A DNA stretch of 64,000 nucleotides, from positions 933,206 to 997,205 of the forward strand of contig NZ_LR733825.1 of assembly GCF_902506535.1 (NCBI RefSeq), in the 5' to 3' direction. This document shows positions 33,903 to 45,289 of this stretch, one piece after another. The notes under the pieces are model-generated. The model was not told the DNA's origin, made no database searches, and saw only the letters and a list, made by a program, of their open reading frames with translations. A program made the position numbers and the translations under genes. The DNA is from Pseudomonas sp. 8Z. GTDB lineage: Bacteria; Pseudomonadota; Gammaproteobacteria; Pseudomonadales; Pseudomonadaceae. Numbering within the stretch: the first letter of the stretch is position 1; each line of letters starts with the position of its first letter.

Positions 33903-34820
33903 TTAGAAATAGCCCTGGCGTTTTTTCTCTTCCATCGATCCGGCTGCATCGTGATCGATCACGCGCCCCTGACGTTCGGAAGTACGGGTCAGGAGCATTT
34001 CCTGGATGATGTCCGGCAGCGTGGTGGCAGTGGATTCCACGGCACCGGTCAGCGGGTAGCAGCCAAGGGTACGGAAACGCACCATCTTCTTGGTGATGCT
34101 GGCCTTCTGCTCGGGCGTCAGGTGCTCAAGGATGCGCTCATCATCAATCATGATCAGCGCGCCGTTCATCTCGATCACTTCGCGCTCGGCGGCGAAGTAC
34201 AGCGGTACAATCGGGATTTGCTCCAGATAGATGTACTGCCAGATATCCAGCTCGGTCCAGTTCGACAGCGGGAACACGCGGATCGACTCGCCCTTCTTCA
34301 CCTTGCCGTTGTACACGTTCCACAGCTCGGGGCGCTGGTTCTTCGGATCCCAGCGGTGCTTGCTGTCGCGGAAGGAGTACACGCGCTCCTTGGCGCGAGA
34401 TTTCTCCTCGTCGCGGCGCGCGCCACCGAAGGCGGCGTCAAAGCCGTACTTGTCCAGCGCCTGCTTGAGGCCTTCGGTCTTCATCACATCGGTGTGCTTG
34501 GCACTGCCGTAAGTGAAGGGGTTCATGTCCTGCGCCACGCCATCGGGGTTGATGTGGGTCAGCAGATCCAGGCCGTATTCGCTGACCATCTTCTCGCGGA
34601 AGCGGTACATGTCCTGGAATTTCCAGCGGGTGTCGACGTGCAGCACCGGGAACGGCAGCTTGCCAGGGAAGAACGCCTTACGGGCCAGATGCAGCATCAC
34701 GGCGGAATCTTTACCGATGGAATAGAGCATCACCGGGTTGTCGAATTCGGCGGCCACTTCACGAATGATGTGGATGCTTTCCGCCTCCAGCTGCTTGAGA
34801 TGGGTCAGTTTGTCGAGCAT
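33903..34820 (-). CDS. cysD: Sulfate adenylyltransferase subunit 2 (CysD)
   Basis: Catalytic PP-loop subunit of ATP sulfurylase, making APS from sulfate and ATP with the CysN GTPase. The PP-loop [12 protein letters not shown] starts at S34. [36 protein letters not shown] and [11 protein letters not shown] are CysD signatures. 305 residues, first gene of cysD-cysNC. The 131-bp upstream region (34821-34951) has a TATAAG but no clear -35; CysB control is expected from the family and not proven by sequence. Confidence 0.97.
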   Translation of the reverse strand: MLDKLTHLKQLEAESIHIIREVAAEFDNPVMLYSIGKDSAVMLHLARKAFFPGKLPFPVLHVDTRWKFQDMYRFREKMVSEYGLDLLTHINPDGVAQDMNPFTYGSAKHTDVMKTEGLKQALDKYGFDAAFGGARRDEEKSRAKERVYSFRDSKHRWDPKNQRPELWNVYNGKVKKGESIRVFPLSNWTELDIWQYIYLEQIPIVPLYFAAEREVIEMNGALIMIDDERILEHLTPEQKASITKKMVRFRTLGCYPLTGAVESTATTLPDIIQEMLLTRTSERQGRVIDHDAAGSMEEKKRQGYF

Positions 34821-34951
34821 GGCTACTCACGGTTTGCTGTTGTAGGGCCGGCGGGCCGTGGACGAGGGCGCACTCTATCACAGCGTCTTCTTATACTCAG
34901 AACACTGGTTAGACCGAAACGATCTAGAGTTATACCGCCTCGTGCGCGCGT

Positions 34952-35710
34952 CTACACCGGGTTGGGACAATCGATGAACACATGCTCCAGGGCGAAACGG
35001 CGCGCCAGATAATCACCAAGCGCCTGCACGCCATAGCGCTCGGTGGCATGGTGACCGGCAGCAATGAAGCTCACACCATTTTCACGAGCACTGTGGAAGG
35101 TCTGCTCGGACGCCTCCCCCGTCAGGTACAGGTCGACACCTGCGGCAATCGCCTGATCGATATAGCCCTGGCCACCGCCAGTGCACCAACCGATGCGCCG
35201 AATCAATCCAGCGCCCTCGACCAGTAAGGGCTCACGGCCCAGCACCTGCTGCACATGGCGGGCGAAATCGGTGGCGCTCATGGGCTCGTCCAGCGAACCG
35301 ACCAGGCCAACGGTGCGCGGATTTTCCGGTTCCAGCGCCCCCTCGACGACGATGCCGAGCTGGCGCGCCAACTGCACGTTGTTACCCACCTCGGAATGCA
35401 CGTCGAGCGGCAGGTGATAGGCCAGCAAGCTGATGTCATTGGCCAGCAATGCCTTCAGACGACGCTGTTTCATACCGGTAATGCAAGGATTTTCGCCCTT
35501 CCAGAAATAACCATGGTGCACCAGCAGCACATCGGCCTCGGCCTCGATGGCTGCCTCGATCAACGCCTGACTGGCGGTAACGCCGCTGACGATACGGCGC
35601 ACCTGTGGACGCCCTTCAACCTGCAGCCCATTTGGGCAGTAGTCAGCAATACGCGCGGCATTGAGCAGTTGGTCAGCTTCGCCAACCAGTGTGGACAGAG
35701 CAATGGCCAT
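34952..35710 (-). CDS. Nif3-like dinuclear metal centre protein (YbgI family)
   Basis: 252-residue NIF3 family protein of uncertain function, with possible GTP cyclohydrolase type or metal-chaperone roles suggested for relatives. Metal-binding histidines appear in VHHGYFWKG and near the C-terminus in IAAGHHATERYG; YHLPLDVHSEVGNN is a family block. The ATG at 35710 has AAGGA upstream; the longer frame to 35791 crosses the algW promoter region. It is transcribed divergently from algW. Confidence 0.92.
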   Translation of the reverse strand: MAIALSTLVGEADQLLNAARIADYCPNGLQVEGRPQVRRIVSGVTASQALIEAAIEAEADVLLVHHGYFWKGENPCITGMKQRRLKALLANDISLLAYHLPLDVHSEVGNNVQLARQLGIVVEGALEPENPRTVGLVGSLDEPMSATDFARHVQQVLGREPLLVEGAGLIRRIGWCTGGGQGYIDQAIAAGVDLYLTGEASEQTFHSARENGVSFIAAGHHATERYGVQALGDYLARRFALEHVFIDCPNPV

Positions 35711-35763
35711 GAAGATTCCTTTTACGCTGTTGCAGGCCGCTGCCTTATTGCCGCGCACCTCTT

Positions 35764-35769
35764 TATAAT
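35764..35769 (+). promoter_or_regulatory. Consensus -10 element upstream of algW
   Basis: A perfect TATAAT 53 bp before the algW start. The best-spaced -35 is only TGCCTT (35741-35746, 17 bp), so strength is uncertain. Confidence 0.4.
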
Positions 35770-35821
35770 GCGCCACCTTAAAGGGGCGCATTTGGCCCCC
35801 GCAACCCTCAGGATTGTCTCG

Positions 35822-36964
35822 ATGCCCAAGGCCCTGCGTTTTCTCGGCTGGCCGCTACTGGTCGGCGTACTGCTCGCCCTCCTGCTGATCCAGCAATATC
35901 CGGAATGGGTCGGCCTGCCGAGCCAGGACGTAAAGTTGGTTCAGGCCCCAACCTACAAGCGCACGCAAGAAGGCCCGGTCTCCTATGCCGAAGCAGTCGA
36001 CATCGCCTCGCCTGCCGTAGCGAACCTGTACACCACCAAGCTGGTCAGCAAGCCGAGTCATCCGCTATTCGAGGATCCAGCATTCCGTCGCTTCTTCGGC
36101 GATAACCTGCCACGCCAGCAGCGTATGGAATCCAGCCTAGGTTCCGCCGTACTCATGAGCAAGGAAGGCTATCTGCTGACCAACAACCACGTGGTCAGCG
36201 GCGCCGATGAGATTGTCGTAGCCCTCAAGGATGGTCGCGAGACCCACGCCCACCTGGTCGGCAGCGACCCGGAAACCGACCTGGCCGTGCTCAAGATCGA
36301 CCTGGACAACCTGCCTGCCATGACCCTGGGGCGCTCGGACAACCTGCGCATCGGCGACGTCACCCTGGCCATCGGTAACCCCTTCGGCGTCGGTCAGACG
36401 GTGACCATGGGCATTATCAGCGCCACCGGGCGCAATCAATTGGGCTTGAACACCTACGAAGACTTCATCCAGACCGACGCGGCGATCAACCCCGGCAACT
36501 CAGGCGGCGCACTGGTCGACGCGCATGGCAATCTGGTGGGCATCAATACGGCGATCTTCTCCAAATCCGGCGGCTCGCAAGGCATCGGTTTCGCCATCCC
36601 GGTGAAACTGGCACTGGAGGTAATGCAGGCGATCATCGAGCACGGCCAGGTCATCCGCGGCTGGCTGGGCATCGAAGTGCAGCCGCTGACGCCGGAACTG
36701 GCCGAGTCCTTCGGCCTGGAAGGACGCCCCGGCATCGTCGTTGCAGGCCTGTACCGCGATGGCCCGGCGCAAAAGGCTGGCCTGCAACCAGGTGACCTGA
36801 TTCTCAGCATCGATGGCGAGCCCGCCGGTGATGGTCGCCGCTCGATGAATCAAGTGGCTCGCACCAAGCCCGGCGACAAAATCCTCATCGAAGTGCTGCG
36901 CAACGGTAAGCCCCTGAAGCTGACAGCCGAAATCGGCCTGCGTCCACCAGCCAGCAGCAACTGA
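35822..36964 (+). CDS. algW: Periplasmic serine protease AlgW (DegS-like)
   Basis: Membrane-anchored HtrA/DegS-type protease that senses misfolded outer-membrane proteins and starts cleavage of the anti-sigma factor MucA, releasing AlgU. An N-terminal anchor is at about 7-24; the triad is H123 (TNNHVV), D153 (SDPETDLAV) and S227 (NPGNSGGAL). A PDZ domain follows (about 258-360; GIVVAGLYRDGPAQKAGLQP). The ATG at 35822 has CAGGA upstream; upstream frames lack similarity. 380 residues, close to P. aeruginosa AlgW. Ends at a bidirectional terminator shared with hisC. Confidence 0.95.
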   Translation: MPKALRFLGWPLLVGVLLALLLIQQYPEWVGLPSQDVKLVQAPTYKRTQEGPVSYAEAVDIASPAVANLYTTKLVSKPSHPLFEDPAFRRFFGDNLPRQQRMESSLGSAVLMSKEGYLLTNNHVVSGADEIVVALKDGRETHAHLVGSDPETDLAVLKIDLDNLPAMTLGRSDNLRIGDVTLAIGNPFGVGQTVTMGIISATGRNQLGLNTYEDFIQTDAAINPGNSGGALVDAHGNLVGINTAIFSKSGGSQGIGFAIPVKLALEVMQAIIEHGQVIRGWLGIEVQPLTPELAESFGLEGRPGIVVAGLYRDGPAQKAGLQPGDLILSIDGEPAGDGRRSMNQVARTKPGDKILIEVLRNGKPLKLTAEIGLRPPASSN

Positions 36965-36979
36965 AGCCAACTAGGCAAT

Positions 36980-37016
36980 AAAAAGGCCGGTAGCGCTCAG
37001 CGCTACCGGCCTTTTT
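36980..37016. terminator. Bidirectional terminator between algW and hisC
   Basis: An 11-bp stem GGCCGGTAGCG/CGCTACCGGCC with loop CTCAG, flanked by AAAAA on the left and TTTTT on the right; serves both convergent genes. Confidence 0.92.
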
Positions 37017-37029
37017 GCTTCTGGCTGGC

Positions 37030-38082
37030 TTACAAACCCTGCAAGGCGTCCAGCAACGCCTGATTCTGCTCCGGCGTACCGATGGTGATACGCAGGAACT
37101 GGGCGATACGCTGCTGCTTGAAGTGGCGCACGATCACGCCCTGTTCACGCAAACCCGTTGCCAACGTCGCAGCATCCTTGCTCGGGTGACGAGCGAAAAC
37201 GAAGTTGGCCGCCGACGGCAGCACCTCGAAGCCCAGCCCCTGCAAGCCAGCAACCACCGCTTCACGGCTGTCGATAACCTGCTGGCAGGTTTTCTCGAAA
37301 TAGGCGCGATCCTCAAAGGCCGCCGCCGCACCGGCAATGGCGATACGGTCGAGCGGATAGGAGTTGAAGCTATTCTTGATCCGTTCCAGTGCCTCGATCA
37401 GGTCAGGATGCCCGATCGCGATGCCGGCACGCAGTCCGGCCAGCGAACGCGACTTGGACAGGGTCTGGGTCACCAGCAGGTTCGGGTACTGATCGACCAG
37501 GGCAATGGCCGTCCGTCCGCCGAAGTCGATATAAGCCTCGTCCACCAGCACCACACTATCGGGGCTTGCCTGCAGCAGGCGCTCGATGGCGTCGAGCGGC
37601 AGCAGGCAACCCGTCGGCGCATTGGGGTTGGGGAAGATAATGCCGCCGTTGGGGCGGGCATAATCCTCGACACGAATCTGGAACTGCTCGCCCAGCGCCA
37701 CCTGCTGGTACTCGATGCCATACAGACCGCAGTAAACCGGATAGAAGCTGTAGCTGATATCCGGGAACAGCAATGGCGCCTCATGCTGGAACAGGCCATA
37801 GAAGGCGTGCGCCAGCACCTCGTCGGAGCCATTGCCGACGAACACCTGAGCAGGCTGAACGCCGTAATAATCGGCCACAGCCTGCTTCAGGCGATCACCG
37901 TTGGGATCCGGGTACAGGCGCAGGTTGTCGTTGACCTCGGCCTGCATCGCCGCAATGGCCTTGGGCGACGGGCCGTAGGGGTTCTCGTTGGTGTTGAGCT
38001 TGACCAGCTTGCTCAGCTTGGGTTGCTCGCCTGGCACATAAGGCACCAGGTCTTTGACGAAGGGGCTCCAGAATTTGCTCAT
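37030..38082 (-). CDS. hisC: Histidinol-phosphate aminotransferase
   Basis: PLP enzyme converting imidazole-acetol phosphate to histidinol phosphate with glutamate. The 350 residues include [13 protein letters not shown] near the N-terminus, FPNPNAPTG (substrate loop), DEAYIDFGG and [16 protein letters not shown], in which the Lys of SLSKS-type motif binds PLP. Pseudomonads often carry two hisC genes; this is the one linked to hisD-hisG. An 80-nt gap with a hairpin separates it from hisD. Confidence 0.95.
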   Translation of the reverse strand: MSKFWSPFVKDLVPYVPGEQPKLSKLVKLNTNENPYGPSPKAIAAMQAEVNDNLRLYPDPNGDRLKQAVADYYGVQPAQVFVGNGSDEVLAHAFYGLFQHEAPLLFPDISYSFYPVYCGLYGIEYQQVALGEQFQIRVEDYARPNGGIIFPNPNAPTGCLLPLDAIERLLQASPDSVVLVDEAYIDFGGRTAIALVDQYPNLLVTQTLSKSRSLAGLRAGIAIGHPDLIEALERIKNSFNSYPLDRIAIAGAAAAFEDRAYFEKTCQQVIDSREAVVAGLQGLGFEVLPSAANFVFARHPSKDAATLATGLREQGVIVRHFKQQRIAQFLRITIGTPEQNQALLDALQGL

Positions 38083-38125
38083 CTGCCCTTCTCTCCTCGA
38101 ATGCTTGAGTTGTCTTATGCATAGC

Positions 38126-38151
38126 GGTGGACAAGCGAAGCGTTGTCCACC
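38126..38151. repeat. GGTGGACAA inverted repeat between hisD and hisC
   Basis: Perfect 9-bp arms GGTGGACAA and TTGTCCACC around GCGAAGCG. Hairpins built on GTGGACAA/TTTTCCAC-like arms are common between genes in some pseudomonads, but only one copy is seen here. Confidence 0.5.
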
Positions 38152-38162
38152 CTACGCAAGCC

Positions 38163-39473
38163 TTAAGGCTTGATTCGGTATTCAGCGCTGCGCGCATGCG
38201 CGGTCAGCGACTCGCCACGGGCCAGAACCGAAGCACTCTTGCCCAGCTCCGACGCACCATCCGGCGAGCAGAAGATGATCGACGAGCGTTTCTGGAAGTC
38301 GTACACCCCCAGCGGCGAGGAAAAACGCGCGGTACCGGAGGTCGGTAGCACATGGTTCGGCCCAGCCACGTAGTCGCCCAGGGCTTCTGCGGTGTAACGG
38401 CCCATGAAGATGGCGCCGGCGTGACGAATCTCGGGCAGCCAGGCTTCCGGATCGGCCACCGACAGCTCCAGGTGTTCCGGCGCAATACGGTTGGCCACCT
38501 CGATGGCCTGCTCCATGTCGGCCACCTGGATCAGCGCGCCCCGACCTTCCAGCGAGGTACGGATGATCTCGGCACGCTCCATGGTCGGCAGCAGTTCTCC
38601 GATGCTTGCAGCCACGCGATCAAGGAAGGCGGCATCCGGGCTGACCAGGATCGATTGGGCGTCCTCGTCGTGCTCGGCTTGGGAGAACAGATCCATGGCG
38701 ATCCAGTCAGGATCGGTCTGGCCATCGCACACCACGAGAATCTCCGACGGCCCGGCGATCATGTCGATGCCGACCTTGCCGAACACATGGCGCTTGGCGG
38801 TAGCCACGTAGATATTGCCGGGGCCGACGATCTTGTCCACCGGTGGCACGCTCTCAGTGCCATAGGCCAGCGCGGCGACGGCCTGGGCACCACCGATGGT
38901 GAACACGCGGTCGACACCGGCGATGGCGGCCGCAGCCAGGACGATCTCGTTGATCTCGCCACGCGGCGTCGGCACCACCATCACCACCTCGGGCACACCG
39001 GCCACCTTGGCCGGGATGGCGTTCATCAGCACCGAAGACGGATAGGAGGCCTTGCCGCCCGGCACGTACAGACCGGCACGATCCAGCGGGGTGACCTTCT
39101 GCCCCAACACCGTGCCATCGGCCTCGGTGTAGCGCCAGGAATCCTGCTTCTGCTTCTCGTGGTAGCTGCGCACGCGCTCGGCAGCGACTTCCAGCGCCTC
39201 ACGCTGAGCCGGACTGATACGGGTCAGGGCCAATTCCAGACGCTCGCGCGGCAGGATCAGGTCGGCCATGCTGGCGACCTCCAGACCATCGAAACGCTGG
39301 GTGTACTCAACCAGAGCCGCGTCGCCGCGCTCACGCACGGCCTGGATAATTTCCAGCACGCGCTGATTGACGCCATCGTCGGACACGCTCTCCCAGCTCA
39401 GCAGATGATCCAGATGTCGGGCGAAGTCCTGGTCAGCGGCGTTGAGTCGGCGTATGGCGATTGGAGCAGTCAT
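38163..39473 (-). CDS. hisD: Histidinol dehydrogenase
   Basis: Zn-dependent enzyme carrying out the last two oxidations, histidinol to histidine, with NAD. 436 residues with the family blocks [55 protein letters not shown] and [26 protein letters not shown] (this last split across two motifs), the Zn-binding His/Asp region. The ATG at 39473 gives [14 protein letters not shown]. It lies between hisG and hisC. Confidence 0.94.
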   Translation of the reverse strand: MTAPIAIRRLNAADQDFARHLDHLLSWESVSDDGVNQRVLEIIQAVRERGDAALVEYTQRFDGLEVASMADLILPRERLELALTRISPAQREALEVAAERVRSYHEKQKQDSWRYTEADGTVLGQKVTPLDRAGLYVPGGKASYPSSVLMNAIPAKVAGVPEVVMVVPTPRGEINEIVLAAAAIAGVDRVFTIGGAQAVAALAYGTESVPPVDKIVGPGNIYVATAKRHVFGKVGIDMIAGPSEILVVCDGQTDPDWIAMDLFSQAEHDEDAQSILVSPDAAFLDRVAASIGELLPTMERAEIIRTSLEGRGALIQVADMEQAIEVANRIAPEHLELSVADPEAWLPEIRHAGAIFMGRYTAEALGDYVAGPNHVLPTSGTARFSSPLGVYDFQKRSSIIFCSPDGASELGKSASVLARGESLTAHARSAEYRIKP

Positions 39474-39567
39474 GGCTAAGCCTCGTGTGATAGCGAATCA
39501 GGCGCCGCTAGAGTAGCAAGCCCACCGTGCGGGCACCTGAGAATTTGGCTATGACACGGATAGGCTG

Positions 39568-39586
39568 CCGCGACCAGAAGTCGCGG
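39568..39586 (-). repeat. Hairpin directly after hisG
   Basis: Perfect 7-bp arms CCGCGAC and GTCGCGG with a 5-base loop, 7 nt past the hisG stop. No U-run follows. It may protect the hisG mRNA end or lower read-through into hisD. Confidence 0.45.
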
Positions 39587-39593
39587 TAAGGAA

Positions 39594-40229
39594 TCAGCCT
39601 TGGTGTCGCGCCTCGATGGCGCCACGAAGAGTTTCGATCAGCGCCTGGATGCGCGCGTGCTGCATCTTCATCGAAGCCTTGTTGACGATCAGGCGCGAAC
39701 TGATGGTGGCGATCAGTTCTTGTGGTTCCAGCCCATTGGCACGCAGAGTGTTGCCGGTGTCGACCACATCAATGATCTTGTCGGCCAGCCCCACCAACGG
39801 TGCCAACTCCATCGAGCCGTACAGTTTGATGATATCGACCTGGCGGCCCTGCTCGGCGTAGTAACGCTTGGCAACATTGACGAACTTGGTGGCCACGCGC
39901 AGACGCCCCTTAGGCTCCGCCGCGCCGACCTTACCTGCCGTCATCAGCTTGCACTGAGCGATCTGCAGATCCAGCGGCTCGTAGATGCCTTGGCCGCCGT
40001 ACTCCATCAGCACGTCCTTGCCGGCGACACCGAGGTCGGCAGCGCCATGCTCAACATAAGTGGGCACGTCAGTGGCGCGCACGATCAGCAGGCGCACGTC
40101 ATCCTGAGTAGTCGGGATGATCAGCTTGCGGCTCTTGTCCGGATTCTCGGTCGGCTCAATGCCAGCCGCCGCCAACAGTGGCAGGGTGTCATCGAGAATA
40201 CGGCCTTTGGACAGGGCAATGGTCAGCAT
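39594..40229 (-). CDS. hisG: ATP phosphoribosyltransferase, short form (HisG)
   Basis: First step of histidine synthesis, joining ATP and PRPP. The 211-residue length is the short HisG form lacking the C-terminal regulatory domain, which in other pseudomonads needs HisZ as a partner; hisZ is not in this window. Motifs include [14 protein letters not shown] and the PRPP loop [16 protein letters not shown]. The ATG at 40229 has AAGGA upstream; the longer frame to 40298 lacks similarity. Confidence 0.96.
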   Translation of the reverse strand: MLTIALSKGRILDDTLPLLAAAGIEPTENPDKSRKLIIPTTQDDVRLLIVRATDVPTYVEHGAADLGVAGKDVLMEYGGQGIYEPLDLQIAQCKLMTAGKVGAAEPKGRLRVATKFVNVAKRYYAEQGRQVDIIKLYGSMELAPLVGLADKIIDVVDTGNTLRANGLEPQELIATISSRLIVNKASMKMQHARIQALIETLRGAIEARHQG

Positions 40230-40325
40230 GAAACGGTTTCCTTGAGCGGAAGCGACCGCGCCAAAACGGAGCGGCCCTACGACAATGGCGACAAACACCA
40301 GACCTGCTTACAACCTCGCAAGCTA

Positions 40326-40346
40326 GCGCCTGCGTTCTGCAGGCGC
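40326..40346 (-). repeat. Hairpin after murA
   Basis: Perfect 8-bp arms GCGCCTGC and GCAGGCGC with loop GTTCT, 18 nt past the murA stop; no U-run. Possible partial transcript-end signal between murA and hisG. Confidence 0.45.
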
Positions 40347-40364
40347 GCAGCCAGTTACAGGTCT

Positions 40365-41892
<1,528 letters not shown>

Positions 41893-41939
41893 GCTCGACC
41901 TCGATTGACGCAGTTGGGCCCTGGGCCCGCGGGTCGGCC

Positions 41940-41968
41940 ATCATACAAAAAAGCCCATCGACTGCGAA
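41940..41968 (-). promoter_or_regulatory. Predicted ibaG-murA promoter
   Basis: Minus-strand TTCGCA (41963-41968) and TATGAT (41940-41945) with a 17-bp spacer, upstream of ibaG. Confidence 0.55.
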
Positions 41969-41990
41969 CCCCGCGCAACATGCCACTGAC

Positions 41991-42010
41991 GGAGGGCTGC
42001 CAAGCCCTCC
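41991..42010 (-). repeat. Hairpin after mlaB
   Basis: Perfect 8-bp arms GGAGGGCT and AGCCCTCC with loop GCCA, 7 nt past the mlaB stop. Likely end of the mla transcript, though no U-run follows. Confidence 0.5.
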
Positions 42011-42016
42011 ACGATT

Positions 42017-42322
42017 TCATGAAGCGATCGGCAGCAACTCAAGCAACGCACTGACCTGCGCCATTTCACGCAGCTCTTCAGGCAGGGCGCGAATATGCAG
42101 TTCACGACCGGCCTGACGCGCATCACGCATGAAGGCCAGCAACAGCGAAAGGCCAACACTGTTGGACTTGCTGATAGCACTGCAATCGAGCACCAGCGCA
42201 GTAGTACCACCTTGAATGAGTCGCCGCCCCTGCTCACGCAAGAGCGGCCCGCTGGCGTGGTCGATTACACCACTGAGAACAAGCTCGCCTGGAACGCGCT
42301 CGACGATGGCAGCCTGACTCAC
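42017..42322 (-). CDS. mlaB: STAS-domain protein MlaB
   Basis: Cytoplasmic STAS protein that binds MlaF and stabilises the MlaFEDB phospholipid transporter. 101 residues; LVLDCSAISKSNSVGLSLLL is the STAS core. The GTG at 42322 overlaps the mlaC stop (GTGA). Last gene of mlaFEDCB. Confidence 0.92.
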   Translation of the reverse strand: MSQAAIVERVPGELVLSGVIDHASGPLLREQGRRLIQGGTTALVLDCSAISKSNSVGLSLLLAFMRDARQAGRELHIRALPEELREMAQVSALLELLPIAS

Positions 42323-42951
42323 GACTCGCTCCTGGCCTCACGGGCCTTGGCCACGGTATCAACCCAGGTATCGATGACCTTGTCCAGATCATTGCGATTG
42401 TTCTGCATGGACTGTGCGAACTGGTCACGGAACAACTTGCCGATGTTAATGCCGTTGATGATCACATTACGCATCTTCCAAGTGCCATCCTGCGCCACCA
42501 TGGTATAGGACAGCGGGTAAACCACGCCCTTACCATCGCGGATTTCCATGTTCACCGACGCGCGCTCAGCATCCGTTCCCGTACTGGCAGGCAGCACACG
42601 AATATCCTGATTGTTGTATTCAAGCAGCGCATTGCCATAGAACTGCATCAGGCCACGCTTGAAGTTCTCCTGAAAACGGGTCATCTGCTCCACCGATGCC
42701 TTACGCGAATAACGCACGGTCATGACGCCGCGCGAAATGCCGTCGACATCGACCACCGGGCCAAGGATGTCATTCAGGGCCTGATAGAAAGCGGCAGGAT
42801 CGCTGCGGTATTGCTCCTTGTTAGCCTTGAGATCGGTCAGCAGCTTATCGGTGGTTTGCTGCACCACTTCATGAGCGCTCGGCGCAGCCAATGCCAGCAA
42901 CGGCAGGGAGGCAAGCACAGCCAGCAGGGAATTGCGTAGGGTCTTGAGCAT
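42319..42951 (-). CDS. mlaC: Periplasmic phospholipid-binding protein MlaC
   Basis: Soluble carrier moving phospholipids between the outer-membrane MlaA complex and the inner-membrane MlaFEDB complex. A signal peptide (MLKTLRNSLLAVLASLPLLA) is followed by the MlaC/Ttg2D fold; VVQQTTDKLL, YNNQDIRVLP and WKMRNVIINGINIGKLFR are typical. The ATG at 42951 is favoured by the signal peptide and an upstream GAGGG; GTG/ATG starts at 42969/42966 overlapping mlaD are possible. 210 residues. Confidence 0.92.
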   Translation of the reverse strand: MLKTLRNSLLAVLASLPLLALAAPSAHEVVQQTTDKLLTDLKANKEQYRSDPAAFYQALNDILGPVVDVDGISRGVMTVRYSRKASVEQMTRFQENFKRGLMQFYGNALLEYNNQDIRVLPASTGTDAERASVNMEIRDGKGVVYPLSYTMVAQDGTWKMRNVIINGINIGKLFRDQFAQSMQNNRNDLDKVIDTWVDTVAKAREARSES

Positions 42952-42965
42952 GTTTGGGGCCCTCA

Positions 42966-43436
42966 TCACTTGGCTTCGTCTTTATTGACCGAATTGAGCA
43001 GGAACTTGCCAATCAGGTCTTCCAGCACCAGCGCAGACTGCGTGTCATGAATGGTGCTGCCTTCCTTGAGCACCGCCTCGTCACCACCAACGCTAATGCC
43101 GACGTATTTCTCACCGAGCAGCCCCGCTGTCAGGATCGACGCCGTGGAATCATCCGGCAGGTTGTTGACATGGCTATCGAGCTCCAACGTCACGCGCCCC
43201 ATATAACTGTCGTGATCCAGATCGATGGCCGTTACCTTGCCAATGGTCACACCAGCCATGGTCACCTTGGCGCGCACGGTCAGCCCGGCGATGTTGTCGA
43301 AGTAGGCGTAGACCCTATAGGTATCTCCGGCCGCACCGACACTCAGGCCGCTAACCCGCAGGGCCAAAAGCAGCAAAGCCAGCAGTCCAGCCAAGAGGAA
43401 CAAGCCGACACCAATCTCCAGCGTGCGGTTTTGCAT
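42966..43436 (-). CDS. mlaD: MCE-domain lipid-binding protein MlaD
   Basis: Inner-membrane anchored MCE protein forming the hexameric ring of the Mla transporter. One N-terminal membrane segment (about 9-30) precedes the MCE domain (YFDNIAGLTVRAKVTMAGVT). 156 residues. Its ATG shares a base with the mlaE stop. In P. putida the orthologous Ttg2C belongs to a solvent-tolerance locus. Confidence 0.95.
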   Translation of the reverse strand: MQNRTLEIGVGLFLLAGLLALLLLALRVSGLSVGAAGDTYRVYAYFDNIAGLTVRAKVTMAGVTIGKVTAIDLDHDSYMGRVTLELDSHVNNLPDDSTASILTAGLLGEKYVGISVGGDEAVLKEGSTIHDTQSALVLEDLIGKFLLNSVNKDEAK

Positions 43437-44233
43437 CAGAAATCTCCAAACATCAAAGCGGTCAGAATGAAGTCCAGCCCAAGCACGGCCAGCGAGGCGT
43501 ACACCACAGTACGTGTGGTGGCACGGCTGATACCCTCGGACGTGGGCTCGCAGTCGTAACCCTGAAACACCGCGATCCAGGTCACCACGAATGCGAAGAC
43601 GATGCTCTTGATCACGCCATTGAGCACGTCGTCATAAAAAGAAACACTGTTCTGCATATTGGCCCAGAACGAGCCCTCGTAGACCCCGAGCCAGTCCACG
43701 GCGACCATGGCCCCACCCCAGATACCCACCACGCAGAAAATCATCGCCAGCAGTGGCATGGAAATGAAACCTGCCCACAGGCGCGGCGCGACGATGTACT
43801 TGAGCGGGTCGACACCGATCATCTCCAGACTGGAGAGCTGCTCGGTGGACTTCATATTGCCGATCTCGGCGGTCAGTGCCGAACCGGCACGCCCGGCGAA
43901 CAGCAAGGCCGTGACCACCGGCCCCAGCTCACGCAACAGCGTAAGAGCGACCATCTGTCCAACCGCCTGCTCAGAACCATAGCTGACCAGAATGTTGTAA
44001 CCCTGCAGCGCCAGCACCATGCCGATAAAGACGCCGGACACCACGATGATCGCCAGCGACAGCACACCCACCGAGTAAAGCTGCTTGATCAGTAGCTGCA
44101 ATGGCTTGCCGGCACTGCTACGCCCGAAGACAGCATGAGCGAGAAAGAGCACCGAGCGCCCCAACGTCGCCACCACATCGATACCCGCGCGGCCGAACAG
44201 GCGCAGCCGTTCTAGTGGAGAAGTCCTACGCAT
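43436..44233 (-). CDS. mlaE: Phospholipid ABC transporter permease MlaE
   Basis: Permease of the Mla system, 265 residues with five or six membrane segments. [20 protein letters not shown] is the cytoplasmic loop signature of the MlaE family, likely coupling to MlaF. TAATG joins it to mlaF and TGATG to mlaD, so expression is tightly coupled. Confidence 0.95.
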   Translation of the reverse strand: MRRTSPLERLRLFGRAGIDVVATLGRSVLFLAHAVFGRSSAGKPLQLLIKQLYSVGVLSLAIIVVSGVFIGMVLALQGYNILVSYGSEQAVGQMVALTLLRELGPVVTALLFAGRAGSALTAEIGNMKSTEQLSSLEMIGVDPLKYIVAPRLWAGFISMPLLAMIFCVVGIWGGAMVAVDWLGVYEGSFWANMQNSVSFYDDVLNGVIKSIVFAFVVTWIAVFQGYDCEPTSEGISRATTRTVVYASLAVLGLDFILTALMFGDF

Positions 44234-45042
44234 TACAGTTTCCCCAATAGATCATCGCGGTAATCAGTCGCCGGATAATGGAACGGCACCGGCCCATCAG
44301 GAATTCCCTTCATGAACTGACGGATACGTGGATTATCGGAGTTCATCAGCTCGGTCGGCGTTCCCTGACCCAACACCTGAGCATCACCAACCACATAAAT
44401 GTAATCGGCAATGCTGGCGGTCTCAGCCAGGTCATGCGAGACCACCACACTGGTAATGCCCAACGCATCATTGAGCAGGCGAATGAGCCGTACCAGAACA
44501 CCCATGGCAATAGGGTCCTGGCCGACGAAAGGCTCGTCATACAACAAAATCTGCGGGTCTAGAGCGATAGCACGCGCCAGGGCCACACGGCGCTTCATGC
44601 CACCAGACAACTCATCGGGCATCAGCTCGATGGCGCCACGCAGACCAACGGCCTGCAACTTGAGCAGCACAATGTCACGAATCATTTCTTCCGGGAGCTG
44701 GGTGTGCACGCGCAGGGGAAAGGCGACGTTTTCGAACACATCAAGATCGGTGAACAGCGCACCACTTTGAAACAGCACGCCCATCTGTTTACGCATGTCG
44801 AACAGCGCTTCACGCGACAACGTGGGCAGGCTTACCCCGGCGACTCGAATATCACCGGCAGAAGGCCGTAGTTCGGCGGCAATAAGCCGCAGCAACGTCG
44901 TTTTACCGCAACCAGACGGCCCCATGATGCCGGTGACCTTGCCGCGCGGAATACGGATATCGACGTTGTCGAAAATCGCACGCGCACCACGCCGGAAACT
45001 GACGCCTTGCAGCTCAATTGCGTAATCGTGTTCGGCGCTCAT
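44233..45042 (-). CDS. mlaF: Phospholipid ABC transporter ATPase MlaF
   Basis: ATP-binding subunit of the Mla transporter, 269 residues. Walker [10 protein letters not shown], signature LSGGMKRR and Walker [13 protein letters not shown] are all present; the M in the signature is usual for MlaF. First gene of mlaFEDCB, preceded by an extended -10 promoter candidate at 45131-45139 and AAGGAG. Confidence 0.96.
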   Translation of the reverse strand: MSAEHDYAIELQGVSFRRGARAIFDNVDIRIPRGKVTGIMGPSGCGKTTLLRLIAAELRPSAGDIRVAGVSLPTLSREALFDMRKQMGVLFQSGALFTDLDVFENVAFPLRVHTQLPEEMIRDIVLLKLQAVGLRGAIELMPDELSGGMKRRVALARAIALDPQILLYDEPFVGQDPIAMGVLVRLIRLLNDALGITSVVVSHDLAETASIADYIYVVGDAQVLGQGTPTELMNSDNPRIRQFMKGIPDGPVPFHYPATDYRDDLLGKL

Positions 45043-45130
45043 CTAGACTCCTTTGAAATTCAAGCCTTCCTGGCAGACGCCACCTCCCATGCATGGAGAC
45101 ACAGCTACTGGATGGCTGAAATGGCCGCGG

Positions 45131-45139
45131 ACTATAGCA
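45131..45139 (-). promoter_or_regulatory. Extended -10 promoter candidate for mlaFEDCB
   Basis: Minus-strand TGCTATAGT, a TGN plus TATAGT extended -10, about 90 nt upstream of mlaF. No good -35 is seen, which fits an extended -10 promoter. Confidence 0.45.
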
Positions 45140-45246
45140 TTTGCCATACAAAGGGCCCAGCATGCCGGTTTTTCACGTTCAGATTCGCGACAGCTTTGCG
45201 AGCCAATCTACATTTTGTAGAAGGTGAGCAGGACACGCTTTATCGG

Positions 45247-45252
45247 TATAAT
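45247..45252 (+). promoter_or_regulatory. Consensus -10 element upstream of kdsD
   Basis: Perfect TATAAT 38 bp before the kdsD start. The -35 region is poor. Confidence 0.4.
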
Positions 45253-45289
45253 CTCCGCCTTTTTCGCAAGAAGCAGCTAACGCCCTCCC

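Noticed and set aside
35255..35821. N-terminal extension of algW to 569 residues
   Set aside because: The extension is antisense to the Nif3 gene; the ATG at 35822 gives the known AlgW N-terminus with its membrane anchor.
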